Source of the DNA: an uncultured bacterium
GTDB lineage: Bacteria > Cyanobacteriota > Vampirovibrionia > Gastranaerophilales > Gastranaerophilaceae
DNA: 37,796 nucleotides
Reading direction: 5' to 3'
Assembly (NCBI GenBank): GCA_949291445.1
Contig: CASEVT010000120.1
Coordinates: 1 to 37,796, forward strand
Shown here: positions 23,747 to 32,572 of the stretch, in pieces
How the letters are laid out: each line of letters starts with the position of its first letter
How positions within the stretch are numbered: position 1 is the stretch's first letter
Made by a program: the position numbers and the translations under genes
Notes under the pieces: model-generated
Database searches by the model: none
What the model was told of the DNA's origin: nothing
What the model saw: only the letters and a program-made list of their open reading frames with translations

Positions 23747-23756
23747 GTGCTAGAAT
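23747..23756 (+). promoter_or_regulatory. Extended -10 promoter of the phosphofructokinase gene
   Basis: TGCTAGAAT combines TGN with TAGAAT (5 of 6 to TATAAT), 39 nt before ATG 23796. The -35 is weak. Confidence 0.45.
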
Positions 23757-23795
23757 GTAAGAGAAAACAGTATAAGTAAATGGAGTTTTAAAATT

Positions 23796-25478
23796 ATGAC
23801 AGAACTTTCACCATTACAAAAAGCCAGACTGAAGTTTAAACCGGTACTTCCAGCGACCTTGGCAGCAGGTATAACGAATTTAAGTCTTATTGAGGGCAAT
23901 GCCACTGAATCAGTAGCGGATCAAGAACAAATCCAAAAACTTTTTCCGAATACATACGGCAAACCGATGGTAACATTTGAAGGTACAGCAAGCACAACAA
24001 CATTTGAAACAAAAAATGTCGGTGTAATATTGTCAGGCGGACAGGCACCCGGAGGACACAACGTAGTTGCGGGTATATATGATGCCTTAAAACAAGCAAA
24101 TCCGGAAAACAAACTATATGGATTTTTAGGTGGTCCTGCAGGTATTATTGATGGAAAATACATAGAATTGACCGACGAAATAATCGATGCCTACAGAAAT
24201 ACAGGCGGATTTGACATAATAGGTTCCGGAAGAACGAAATTGGAGACAGAAGAACAATTCCAATCTTCCTGGGAGAACTGCAAAAAGCTCAACATCACAG
24301 GTATAGTAATAATTGGCGGAGATGATTCAAATACAAACGCAGCAATGCTTGCAGAATGGTTTAAGTCAAAAAATGCAGGTATACAGGTAATAGGCTGCCC
24401 GAAAACAATTGACGGTGACCTCAAAAACAGCCAGATTGAAATCTCATTCGGATTTGATACAGCGACAAAAACTTACTCAGAGCTTGTCGGAAACATCCAA
24501 AGAGACGTTAACTCAGCTAAAAAATATTGGCACTTTATTAAATTAATGGGAAGAAGTGCAACTCACGTAGGACTTGAAGTTGCATTGCAAACACAACCCA
24601 ATATTACGCTAATATCAGAAGAAGTTGAACAAAAATCAATGTCGTTGAGTCAAATAGTTGACTATATGGCAGACATCATTGTAAAACGTTCAAAATTAGG
24701 TAAGAACTTTGGTGTAGCCCTTATACCGGAAGGACTTATTGAATTTGTACCCGAAATGAAAGCAATGATACAAAATCTCAATGATCTTATGCCTACATTG
24801 GAAGAGGATCCAAACTTTACACAACTGACAAGCGGAGTTGAAAAAGAAGCGGTAATTGAAAAGAGATTAAAAGCGGAAAATGCAGCGGTATTCCGTTCAT
24901 TGCCGGCAATGATCAAAGCCCAATTACTAATGGACAGAGACCCGCACGGTAATGTACAAGTATCTAAAATAGAAACAGAGAAATTGCTTATTGAAATGCT
25001 TAAAATAAAGCTCTACCAAATGAAGCAAGAAGGTGTATACACAGGCAAATTCTCAGATCAGTCACATTTCTTCGGATATGAAGGCAGATGTGCATTCCCG
25101 TCGAATTTTGATTCAAATTATTGCTATGCATTGGGATACAACGCATTTGCATTGATACAATTCGGATTGACAGGATATCTTTCTTCAGTAAGAGACTTGA
25201 CTAAAGCACCACAGGATTGGATTGCCGGCGGCGTGCCTCTCACAATGATGATGAACATGGAAAGACGTCATGGTCAAATGAAACCTGTTATCCAAAAAGC
25301 ACTGGTAAAACTTGATGGTCCGGTATTTAAAAAGCTTGAAGCAAACAGAGAAAAATGGGCACTGGAGGATCACTACGTATTCCCCGGAGCAATACAGTAC
25401 TTTGGACCTTCGGAAGTAGCTGATATAACTACTCAAACATTAAAACTCGAACACGAAGCTTCATTGAGTTTGGTGTAA
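23796..25478 (+). CDS. pfp: Diphosphate-dependent 6-phosphofructokinase
   Basis: Glycolytic enzyme converting fructose-6-phosphate to the 1,6-bisphosphate, with pyrophosphate rather than ATP as the predicted donor. Evidence is the GGDDS motif (174-178), where ATP enzymes have GGDGS, and PKTIDGD (202-208), where ATP enzymes have PGTIDND. Substrate-site MGRS is at 251-254 and the N-terminal GGQAPGGHN at 81-89. The length of 560 residues equals the long PPi-type subclass of plants and spirochaetes. It would make glycolysis reversible and save ATP, common in fermentative anaerobes. GGAG precedes ATG 23796. A single gene, closed by a terminator. Confidence 0.93.
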   Translation: MTELSPLQKARLKFKPVLPATLAAGITNLSLIEGNATESVADQEQIQKLFPNTYGKPMVTFEGTASTTTFETKNVGVILSGGQAPGGHNVVAGIYDALKQANPENKLYGFLGGPAGIIDGKYIELTDEIIDAYRNTGGFDIIGSGRTKLETEEQFQSSWENCKKLNITGIVIIGGDDSNTNAAMLAEWFKSKNAGIQVIGCPKTIDGDLKNSQIEISFGFDTATKTYSELVGNIQRDVNSAKKYWHFIKLMGRSATHVGLEVALQTQPNITLISEEVEQKSMSLSQIVDYMADIIVKRSKLGKNFGVALIPEGLIEFVPEMKAMIQNLNDLMPTLEEDPNFTQLTSGVEKEAVIEKRLKAENAAVFRSLPAMIKAQLLMDRDPHGNVQVSKIETEKLLIEMLKIKLYQMKQEGVYTGKFSDQSHFFGYEGRCAFPSNFDSNYCYALGYNAFALIQFGLTGYLSSVRDLTKAPQDWIAGGVPLTMMMNMERRHGQMKPVIQKALVKLDGPVFKKLEANREKWALEDHYVFPGAIQYFGPSEVADITTQTLKLEHEASLSLV

Positions 25479-25502
25479 ACAGTTAATACAAATTAAAAAA
25501 AG

Positions 25503-25532
25503 AAAAATGCTCTGCTCAGGCAGGGCATTTTT
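25503..25532 (+). terminator. Terminator after the phosphofructokinase gene
   Basis: 13-bp stem AAAAATGCTCTGC / GCAGGGCATTTTT (one G-U pair) with a 4-nt loop, its 3' arm ending in T5. Confidence 0.9.
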
Positions 25533-25612
25533 GTTAAAAAATCCCTCGAATATATGTGTTAATCTTCAAATTATTTGATACGATAAACAAGTGTAGTAAG
25601 TTGAGGTCTATC

Positions 25613-26953
25613 GTGCAAAATATAATAAAAAAAGAAATAAAATATCCGTACCTGACAAAACCCGTTGTCGTATATGAACGAGAATGCGGGCATAAGATAG
25701 TATTGGCACATAAAGAGGGTGAACTTGTTAATGTAAGCACTTGGGTCAAAACGGGTTCTATAAATGAGACAGATGCAAATAATGGAATTTCACATTTTTT
25801 GGAACATCTAATGTTCAAAGGGACAAGTAAATATCCAGCCGGATATTTTGACAGAACACTCGAAGCTAAAGGCGCAATTGTAAATGCAGCAACCTGGAAA
25901 GATTATACATACTATTATGTAACCTTGCCCAAAGGTGAAAATTACAAGAATTTAAATCTGGCAATAGAATTACATGCCGATATGATGTTGGATCCGATAC
26001 TACCGGAAAACGAGTTGGGTCATCCTTTTGACATAAGTAAACCTGAAGAAGTAAGTGAAAAAAGAGAACGCCATGTCGTAATCGAAGAAATACGAATGAG
26101 AGAAGACCAGCCCTGGACAAAGGTGTATAACGCAGTAAATAACGCAATGTATCAGAAGCATCCGTACAAAAGAGATGTCATAGGATTTGCGAGTACAATT
26201 GCATCAATCCCGAGAGATACGATCATGGATTATTACAAAACACATTACACACCGAATAATATGACAACAATCATAACCGGTGAATTCGATAATGATACGA
26301 TATTAAAAAAGGTTATAGCTGAATTTGACTTTAAGGGAAGAGAAAATTATCAAAATCCGGCATTTGAAATTGATTCTCCAAAAGGAGAAACCGGATACAT
26401 TCAAAATACTGCAAAGATTAATACTGGATTCGCAATAATCGGATATCTTGGACCGTTAGCCTGTAACGTAAAAGAAAACATAGCACTCGAAATGGCAAAC
26501 ATAATTTTAGGTGACGGACAAAGCTCACGGTTATATCAAAATTTAATTGAAAAAGCTACAGAAAACATTTTCAATATAGTCGGTTCTGACTATTACAGTT
26601 TCAGGGATGGCTCAAACTTCTTTGTACAAGCAAATTTTAACCCTGATAAAAAAGAACAGGCTATTGAATTACTAAAAGAAGAAATCGAAAAGCTTATTAA
26701 CGGCAATATATCCGAGCAGGAGTTTAACAAGGCCAAAAAGAAATTAAAAGCAGATTTTGCAGAAAGTGCTGAAACCGTTTCGGATATATCAGAAACCATC
26801 GGCTATTATATGACCGTATGTAATAGCTTAGAACTTGTTGAAGAATATCTTGAAGTGCTTGAAAATTATACAATTGAAGAACTGAAAGAATATATAAAAA
26901 AATATCTTCCTGTCAAATACGCAGTAATATCCGTATTGATGCCGGAGGAATAG
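25613..26953 (+). CDS. M16 zinc peptidase, catalytic subunit
   Basis: Insulinase/pitrilysin-family protease with the inverted zinc motif HxxEH (H61-F-L-E64-H65). A downstream Glu ligand lies in VVIEEIRMRED (E158 or E159). 447 residues from GTG 25613: GAGG lies 6 nt upstream and the protein reads MQNIIKKEIKYPYL. There is an in-frame GTG at 25556, but it lacks a ribosome site. There is no signal peptide, so it is likely cytoplasmic. A second M16-type protein follows 11 nt later. It resembles the paired catalytic/non-catalytic M16B subunits; substrates are probably short peptides. Confidence 0.92.
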   Translation: MQNIIKKEIKYPYLTKPVVVYERECGHKIVLAHKEGELVNVSTWVKTGSINETDANNGISHFLEHLMFKGTSKYPAGYFDRTLEAKGAIVNAATWKDYTYYYVTLPKGENYKNLNLAIELHADMMLDPILPENELGHPFDISKPEEVSEKRERHVVIEEIRMREDQPWTKVYNAVNNAMYQKHPYKRDVIGFASTIASIPRDTIMDYYKTHYTPNNMTTIITGEFDNDTILKKVIAEFDFKGRENYQNPAFEIDSPKGETGYIQNTAKINTGFAIIGYLGPLACNVKENIALEMANIILGDGQSSRLYQNLIEKATENIFNIVGSDYYSFRDGSNFFVQANFNPDKKEQAIELLKEEIEKLINGNISEQEFNKAKKKLKADFAESAETVSDISETIGYYMTVCNSLELVEEYLEVLENYTIEELKEYIKKYLPVKYAVISVLMPEE

Positions 26954-26964
26954 GGGAACAGATT

Positions 26965-28194
26965 ATGAATAAAATATATTTAAAAAACGAAATACCAGCA
27001 ATTTTGAAAGAAAATAAATCAACCCCAAGAATCTCAGTCTGCGTATATATAAAAATTACCGAAGCAGAAAAAAAAGCGGGCGAATATTCCTTATTAAATA
27101 GGTTGTTTCTTCAAGGTACAAAAAAAAGAACCTCAGAAGAATTGGCACAGGAACTTGACGAAAACGCTATTGAATGTTACAGCGAAATGAAATGCGACTT
27201 CATAAGATTTAAACTCCTCTGCCTCAATGAGGATTTGGAAAAAGGGTTGGATATTCTGTCAGATATTATACAAAATTCAACGCTTGATGAATTTGAGAAA
27301 GAAAAAATAAAATTGAGCGGAGAAATAACAGCCGAATTAGACTCACCAAAGTCGAAAGCAATGGATGCATTTTACAAAAATTTCTACGAAAATCATCCGT
27401 ACGGAAACACTTACACAAGAGTGCTTGAAGAACTTGATAATATTGACAAAGACGAAATAAAAACCTTGTATACAAATCTTTTGGAAAATTCACCAAAGAT
27501 TATAAGCGTAGCGGGCGATTTTGAGGGTATAAATATTGAAGAATTACTTGAGAAGTATTTTTCAAGCTTAAAAAACAGCACAAATACAAATCAAAATATG
27601 CCGGTACCCGAGTTGAAAGAAAAAAAAGTTATAAAAATAGAAAAGGAAGATGCATCGCAAGCACAAATTATACAGGGCTGGATGTTCCCTACAATTAACA
27701 GCGAAGAATATCCGGCAATATTGCTGTTAAATACAATTTTGGGTGCAAGCGGATTGTCATCAAGGTTATTTGTAGAACTTAGAGATAAAAAAGGGCTGGC
27801 ATATGTTGTCAGAAGCATGTATGAAACATTTAATAAATCGGCCTGTTTTTCAGTTTATATAGCAACAGAACCTAAAAATATAAAGACATCTTTGCAAGGT
27901 TTCAAAATAGAACTTGATAAAATTAAAAACGAAATTATGCAAGAAGAAGAGCTGGAAAACGCCAAAAATAATCTTATTGGAAAACGAGAATTTTTTACGG
28001 AAACAAACTTACAACAGGCCTCATTAATGGGCTATCACGAGGATAAGGGACTCGGATATAACTTTGAAAAGGAATTGATAGAACGAATAAAAAAAGTTAC
28101 AGTTAAAGAAATTCAAGAAATTGCCGATAAATATATTAAAGAACCATCAGTTCTTACAGTTTTAGCACCGAAAAAATACTTGGAGATAGAATAG
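26965..28194 (+). CDS. M16 peptidase-like partner lacking the zinc site
   Basis: 409 residues and the same two-lobed fold as its neighbour, but the zinc motif is lost: the position of HFLEHLMFKGT reads YSLLNRLFLQGT. The C-terminal lobe keeps the family Arg/Tyr motif (RDKKGLAYVV) used to bind substrate. This is the pattern of the second subunit in heterodimeric M16B peptidases, where one subunit holds zinc and the other the R/Y pair. AGGGGAA precedes ATG 26965, and the start is 11 nt after the first subunit. Its last codons overlap a candidate sigma-28 promoter for the PilZ gene. Confidence 0.9.
   Translation: MNKIYLKNEIPAILKENKSTPRISVCVYIKITEAEKKAGEYSLLNRLFLQGTKKRTSEELAQELDENAIECYSEMKCDFIRFKLLCLNEDLEKGLDILSDIIQNSTLDEFEKEKIKLSGEITAELDSPKSKAMDAFYKNFYENHPYGNTYTRVLEELDNIDKDEIKTLYTNLLENSPKIISVAGDFEGINIEELLEKYFSSLKNSTNTNQNMPVPELKEKKVIKIEKEDASQAQIIQGWMFPTINSEEYPAILLLNTILGASGLSSRLFVELRDKKGLAYVVRSMYETFNKSACFSVYIATEPKNIKTSLQGFKIELDKIKNEIMQEEELENAKNNLIGKREFFTETNLQQASLMGYHEDKGLGYNFEKELIERIKKVTVKEIQEIADKYIKEPSVLTVLAPKKYLEIE
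28104..28130 (+). promoter_or_regulatory. Sigma-28 (FliA)-like promoter upstream of the PilZ gene
   Basis: TAAAGAAA, 11-nt spacer, GCCGATAA. The -10 is exact and the -35 matches 6 of 8 with an exact TAAA core. It lies inside the end of the M16 partner gene, 68 nt before the PilZ ATG. Being within a coding sequence, it may be chance. Confidence 0.5.
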
Positions 28195-28198
28195 CGCT

Positions 28199-28807
28199 AT
28201 GAGTAAACTTGCAATTGACACAAAAGTACAGATTGAATTTTTAACAAATGCAAAACACAAGATGTTTTTAGATTGTTACGTAGAAACATCAGAAAAGGAC
28301 AGAATGATATTAAAATACCCGTCCAAAGGTGATGAATACAGCGACTATCTAAAAGAAGGTACAAAGGTCAAAGCGTTTATATACACGTATACAGGAATAT
28401 GGATTATAAGCTCGATGATAATAGAACCGCCTAAAGACGGACTATTAACGTTGGAATTCAAAGAGGAACACCAAGTTATCCAAAGAAGAAAATATTTCAG
28501 AATATTTTTTGTAACGGATCTGTACATATACCTGCCGGATAAAAAAATAAAAACCGAAACCATCGACATAAGCGGAGGCGGAGTAAGATTTTTGTCAGAA
28601 GAAGCAATAAAACAAGGTGAACAGTACAATGCGGTTTTAGTCCTGGGTGAGAATCAGGAAATTCCTGTTATGGGACGAATACTGAAGAAGAGTCCGGCAA
28701 AGCCCAAAGAGTACGTCATGGAGTTTACGGCAATTATAGAAAAAGAACGCGAAAAGATTATAAAAAAATGCGTGCTAGTTGAACGCGAACGAAATAAAAA
28801 ATTCTAA
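28199..28807 (+). CDS. PilZ-domain c-di-GMP effector, YcgR/MotI-like
   Basis: 202 residues. An N-terminal YcgR-like beta domain (about 1-90) precedes a PilZ domain that keeps both ligand motifs: RxxxR (R97-KYF-R101, in QRRKYFRI) and D/NxSxxG (D123-I-S125-GGG). These bind cyclic di-GMP. The two-domain architecture matches flagellar brakes YcgR and MotI, and the genome encodes flagellar rod genes, so a brake role is plausible. It starts at ATG 28199, 4 nt after the M16 partner stop. The preceding sigma-28-like site would make it a motility-regulon gene. Confidence 0.87.
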   Translation: MSKLAIDTKVQIEFLTNAKHKMFLDCYVETSEKDRMILKYPSKGDEYSDYLKEGTKVKAFIYTYTGIWIISSMIIEPPKDGLLTLEFKEEHQVIQRRKYFRIFFVTDLYIYLPDKKIKTETIDISGGGVRFLSEEAIKQGEQYNAVLVLGENQEIPVMGRILKKSPAKPKEYVMEFTAIIEKEREKIIKKCVLVERERNKKF

Positions 28808-28874
28808 TTAGAAATAAACTAATTTGCAATATAATAAAGACTCAATTAAAATATTGAAGTGGATATGAGCATTA

Positions 28875-30470
28875 ATGAACAGTACAGACAATAAAATAAA
28901 AAAAGATATAGATAAGTTTTATAAAACCGGCAACCTTCAAAAAGCAATCGAATGTTGTCAGTGTGCATTGACCAAAGATCCGACCAATGCGGAGTTACAC
29001 GTAAGACTCGGTGACTTATATTTCGAATGGCATCTGGATATTCATCAAGCAAAACAATATCTTGACGAAGCAATAACAGAATATCAAAGAGCGCTGGAGT
29101 CATACATTGATTCAGCAGAAATATACTACAAAATAGGCATGGCATTTTTTCATAAAAATGAAATAGACAGAGCTATTAACTATTTTAATCTGTCATTGGA
29201 AAAGAATCCGAAAATGTCTGATGCATACTATATGATAGCCTGCTCGCATACGAAAAAAGCTCACTTTCAAGATGCACTTGAATTTGCACAAAAAGCAATC
29301 GAGATCTCACCGTTATGCTCATCCAGAGCACATTTTCTGGTATATAATCTTCTGCGCGTAATGACAGTTAAGGGTTATAAAATATCATTTAAACAGAAAA
29401 AAGAATTATTAATGGCAATTCTAACCCTACCCTTTGACAGGTTGGCAATAAAAAACGTGCTAAGAATGCTTTCGTATTTTCAATTTTTGCCGGTACTATT
29501 AAAAGGATGGTACATAGTATCAACACAAGGAGTGGAAAAGGCGCTTGAAGTATATAGAGGGGCAATAGAAAAGGCACCCGGATTCGGACTTTTGTACTGC
29601 ATACTGGGTGATATATACAGAGCACTCGGCAGATTTGAAGACGCAATATTGGAATACAAAATGGCAATTATGTTAGATAGCCTTAATATTACGGCATATC
29701 GCTCATTGTGTCTTGTATATGAAGAATTGGGTGATTTTGATAATGCAATTGATTCGTACAAAAAATTGATAGAAATACAACCCAATGCAGCAGAATATCA
29801 GAGCAACCTTGCCAATATATTATACCTAAAAGGAGAAGTAAAAGAAGCAATTGGCTACTATCAGAATGCAATTTCATTAAACCCGAATCCGGCATGGACG
29901 AGTGTAATTGCGCAAACCCTCGGATACGTGTTTCAAGAGGGGGAAAAGAATACAGACGCAGCAATAAGCGCATATCAATGCGCATATCTTCTCACCCCAA
30001 CGGATATAGATATATTTGTAAATCTGGGCAGCGCATTTTATGATAAACAAGAGTATAACAATGCCTTGACAATATACAGAAGAGCACTGGAATTAGATCC
30101 GACAAATGCAAAGATACATTGCAACCTTGGATTCTTACACTGGGGTAAAGGAGATATACAAGAAGCAATGAAAGAATACGAATTGGCAATTAAATATGAT
30201 CCGTCATACGACATTGCATATAACAATTTAGGTGTTATATATCTTGATGATCTAGGCAGAATTCAAAATGCAATAGAATTGTTTGAAAAAGCAGTGGAAT
30301 ATAATCCCAATTACGCACTAGCATACTACAATCTGGCAAGATCCATAGCAATCAGAGGCGATAAAATAGAAGCAGCAAAATTATATCAAATAGCAATGGA
30401 TTTGAATAACGTAACAAATGAACTTGACCCTCAAGAAATAAAAGAAAAAATTCAGAATTTATTTGACTAG
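28875..30470 (+). CDS. Tetratricopeptide-repeat protein
   Basis: 531 residues made almost wholly of TPR units, about ten, in two blocks separated by a non-repeat stretch around residues 160-215. Typical unit patterns are seen (AIEYYQ, ALELDPTNAKIHCNLG, AIKYDPSYDIAYNNLGVIY). There is no signal peptide, so it is cytoplasmic; TPR proteins are usually scaffolds. Partner unknown. It follows PilZ by 67 nt on the same strand and is 25 nt before the thioesterase gene. ATG 28875 has only a modest ribosome site. Confidence 0.88.
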   Translation: MNSTDNKIKKDIDKFYKTGNLQKAIECCQCALTKDPTNAELHVRLGDLYFEWHLDIHQAKQYLDEAITEYQRALESYIDSAEIYYKIGMAFFHKNEIDRAINYFNLSLEKNPKMSDAYYMIACSHTKKAHFQDALEFAQKAIEISPLCSSRAHFLVYNLLRVMTVKGYKISFKQKKELLMAILTLPFDRLAIKNVLRMLSYFQFLPVLLKGWYIVSTQGVEKALEVYRGAIEKAPGFGLLYCILGDIYRALGRFEDAILEYKMAIMLDSLNITAYRSLCLVYEELGDFDNAIDSYKKLIEIQPNAAEYQSNLANILYLKGEVKEAIGYYQNAISLNPNPAWTSVIAQTLGYVFQEGEKNTDAAISAYQCAYLLTPTDIDIFVNLGSAFYDKQEYNNALTIYRRALELDPTNAKIHCNLGFLHWGKGDIQEAMKEYELAIKYDPSYDIAYNNLGVIYLDDLGRIQNAIELFEKAVEYNPNYALAYYNLARSIAIRGDKIEAAKLYQIAMDLNNVTNELDPQEIKEKIQNLFD

Positions 30471-30495
30471 GACTCTCAGAGAACGCAGGAATCAA

Positions 30496-30903
30496 ATGAA
30501 ATATATAAACGAATTAAGAGTATATTATGCTGATACGGATGCATACAAAGTTGTGTGGCACGGCGCATATCTCAGATGGATGGAAGCGGCAAGGGTTGAA
30601 TTGACCAACAAAGCCGGTCTGGATTTGAAATTAATGCAGGAAAACTTTGATGTAATGCCGGTTGTTGAATTAAACGTTAAATATAAAATATCAGCAAAAT
30701 TAGATGACATACTGGTCATAGATACAGAAATAAAAGAAGCCGGACCGACAAAGATCGTTTTTTCTCAAATAATAAAAAACAAAAACACAGGTGTAATAAA
30801 CTTAACAGCAGAAGTCACCTGTGTCGCGGTAAACACCCAAAGCGGAAAAATGTATAGAAAACTTCCGGACTACATTCTAACAGCACTTAATAAAAAAGAT
30901 TAA
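30496..30903 (+). CDS. Acyl-CoA thioesterase, YbgC/FadM-like hotdog fold
   Basis: 135 residues from ATG 30496 (AGGA 5 nt upstream). The family active-site motif is YADTDAYKVVWHGAYLRWME (D-T-D at residues 11-13, then WHGAYLRW), which includes the catalytic Asp. The rest has the hotdog signature strand VNLTAEVTCVAVN, and the length matches 4HBT-family thioesterases. The probable reaction is hydrolysis of short acyl-CoA or acyl-ACP thioesters; specificity is not readable from sequence. Its stop overlaps by 3 nt the stop of the convergent gene. Confidence 0.87.
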   Translation: MKYINELRVYYADTDAYKVVWHGAYLRWMEAARVELTNKAGLDLKLMQENFDVMPVVELNVKYKISAKLDDILVIDTEIKEAGPTKIVFSQIIKNKNTGVINLTAEVTCVAVNTQSGKMYRKLPDYILTALNKKD

Positions 30904-31421
30904 AAAGATTCATTAAGTGCAGGATTTGAGTTTTTAGAAGAGGAAATATCTGAATTAACAGCTCCTTCTTGAAGTTCAGATTTATTCTGATCGGCAGAAG
31001 GCTGAACCACCTTAATACCCATATCAGTAAGCGCTTTTCGCGCTTTCGGTGCTAATGCAGTGTCAGGAAAATTTTCAAGAATAGTTTGATAACACTCAAT
31101 AGCCTCTGTACGATATTCTCTTGCACGATATAAATTACCTGCTTTAAAATACAAAGGAGCCAAGGTCGGATCAGGCGCAAGAAGCATCTGATTGTCTAAT
31201 TTAATTTTGATATTAATCATAGAAGAATTTTCTTCGGGCGAAAAAAGCGAAGCGGAATAAACCTTTTTTGTAAGATTATCAATAGTATTGGACATGCCTG
31301 TTAACTCTTCTTGCGGAATAGCAGCAGGACCACGTTTAGAACGTCTGGCAGCCTCAGAATCCTTAGCAGCAATCGCAAAAATAATAACGCCGATAATTAA
31401 CAATACCAATATTTTTTTCAT
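30900..31421 (-). CDS. Exported TPR-like protein
   Basis: 173 residues with an N-terminal signal peptide (MKKILVLLIIGVIIFAIAAK, cleavage probably near SEA). The mature part has a basic patch (RRSKRG) and then a helical TPR-like stretch (about 85-135: YFKAGNLYRAREYRTEAIECYQTILENFPDTALAPKA, split by turns), similar to the BamD/YbgF repeat style. The C-terminal 35 residues are Ser/Asn-rich and unstructured. Probably periplasmic or cell-surface; function unknown. It is convergent with the thioesterase gene. GGAG precedes ATG 31421 by 8 nt. Confidence 0.8.
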   Translation of the reverse strand: MKKILVLLIIGVIIFAIAAKDSEAARRSKRGPAAIPQEELTGMSNTIDNLTKKVYSASLFSPEENSSMINIKIKLDNQMLLAPDPTLAPLYFKAGNLYRAREYRTEAIECYQTILENFPDTALAPKARKALTDMGIKVVQPSADQNKSELQEGAVNSDISSSKNSNPALNESF

Positions 31422-31499
31422 AATCCCTACTCCACAGCAATAAGATTACTTAACATGATAACATTGTACGATAAAAAATTGATTTTTGCCCTCAATTAA

Positions 31500-32516
31500 A
31501 TGTACTATAAATTTATGAAAAATTTAACGATGGAAGAGAAAATATACAGAATGTTCATTCTCGGAATGAACGGAGAAAAACTTGAAGAGAATCCTAACTT
31601 AATAAAAGCGCTGAGAAAGGGGCTTGGTGGAGTAATATTTTTTACAGAAAATATAAAAACAGCTCAGAGCTTTAAGAAGCTAATTACAGACATAAAGGGA
31701 GCGTCAAAATACGCTAGCTTTTTATCAATAGACCAAGAAGGCGGCAGAGTAGAGCGGACAGAAAATATCCACAATGGTAAAAAGTACTTGTCAGCAAAAG
31801 ATGCCGCCGAAAAAGGAGAGTTATTTGTAAAAGAACAATCGAAATTAATAGCAGAAGAGCTCAATTCCTATGGTTTAAACATGAATTTCGCACCTGTGCT
31901 GGATGTTAATACAAACTACCAAAATCCAATAATAGGAAGCAGAGCTTACTCTGATAAACCTGAACTTGTTGCAAAATACGGAAAAATTTTTATGAATGAG
32001 TTGATGAAAAAAGGAATAATCCCCGTAGCAAAACATTACCCAGGACACGGCAATACAAAAACTGATTCACACACAACACTTCCAGAAGTAGATTTAAAAT
32101 TTGAGAATCTAAAAAAAATTCATATAAAACCATTTGAAGAACTAATAAAAGATGGCATACCAGCAATAATGGCAGCACATGTACATTATCAAGCCTTTGA
32201 CAGAATAAGAATCCCTGGCTCAATTTCACCTAACGTGCTTGGTTATCTCAGAAATGAATTAAATTTTGAAGGTCTGATAATTTCAGATGACATGATTATG
32301 GGCGGAGTTAAAGATTACACAGCAATAGATGCTTGTTCAAGAGGTATAAATGCAGGAATAAATACATTTATATTCAGAAATTCAGACAATGAAACAATAG
32401 AAGTCATAAATGAATTAATAAAAAAAGTTAAGAACAAAGAGATCGACCCGAAAAAAATAGATTACGCGATAGAAAAAATTGAGCATATACATAATATATT
32501 GAGGATAGAGAATTAA
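31500..32516 (+). CDS. nagZ: Beta-N-acetylhexosaminidase (NagZ, glycoside hydrolase 3)
   Basis: Removes GlcNAc from anhydromuropeptides in peptidoglycan recycling. Motifs seen are SIDQEGGRV (76-84), KHYPGHGNTKTDSHTTLP (178-195, with the Asp/His dyad) and the nucleophile Asp in ISDDMIMGG (D263). 338 residues with no signal peptide match the cytoplasmic single-domain NagZ. The lytic transglycosylases elsewhere in the window would feed it. The start is ambiguous: ATG 31500, ATG 31515 and ATG 31530 are all in frame and none has a clear ribosome site. The stop is 57 nt upstream of the sigma-28 site of the next operon. Confidence 0.93.
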   Translation: MYYKFMKNLTMEEKIYRMFILGMNGEKLEENPNLIKALRKGLGGVIFFTENIKTAQSFKKLITDIKGASKYASFLSIDQEGGRVERTENIHNGKKYLSAKDAAEKGELFVKEQSKLIAEELNSYGLNMNFAPVLDVNTNYQNPIIGSRAYSDKPELVAKYGKIFMNELMKKGIIPVAKHYPGHGNTKTDSHTTLPEVDLKFENLKKIHIKPFEELIKDGIPAIMAAHVHYQAFDRIRIPGSISPNVLGYLRNELNFEGLIISDDMIMGGVKDYTAIDACSRGINAGINTFIFRNSDNETIEVINELIKKVKNKEIDPKKIDYAIEKIEHIHNILRIEN

Positions 32517-32572
32517 AATACAACAAATGTATACAAAAATGTAACAAAGTTGTAATAAACTCGAATAAGAAT

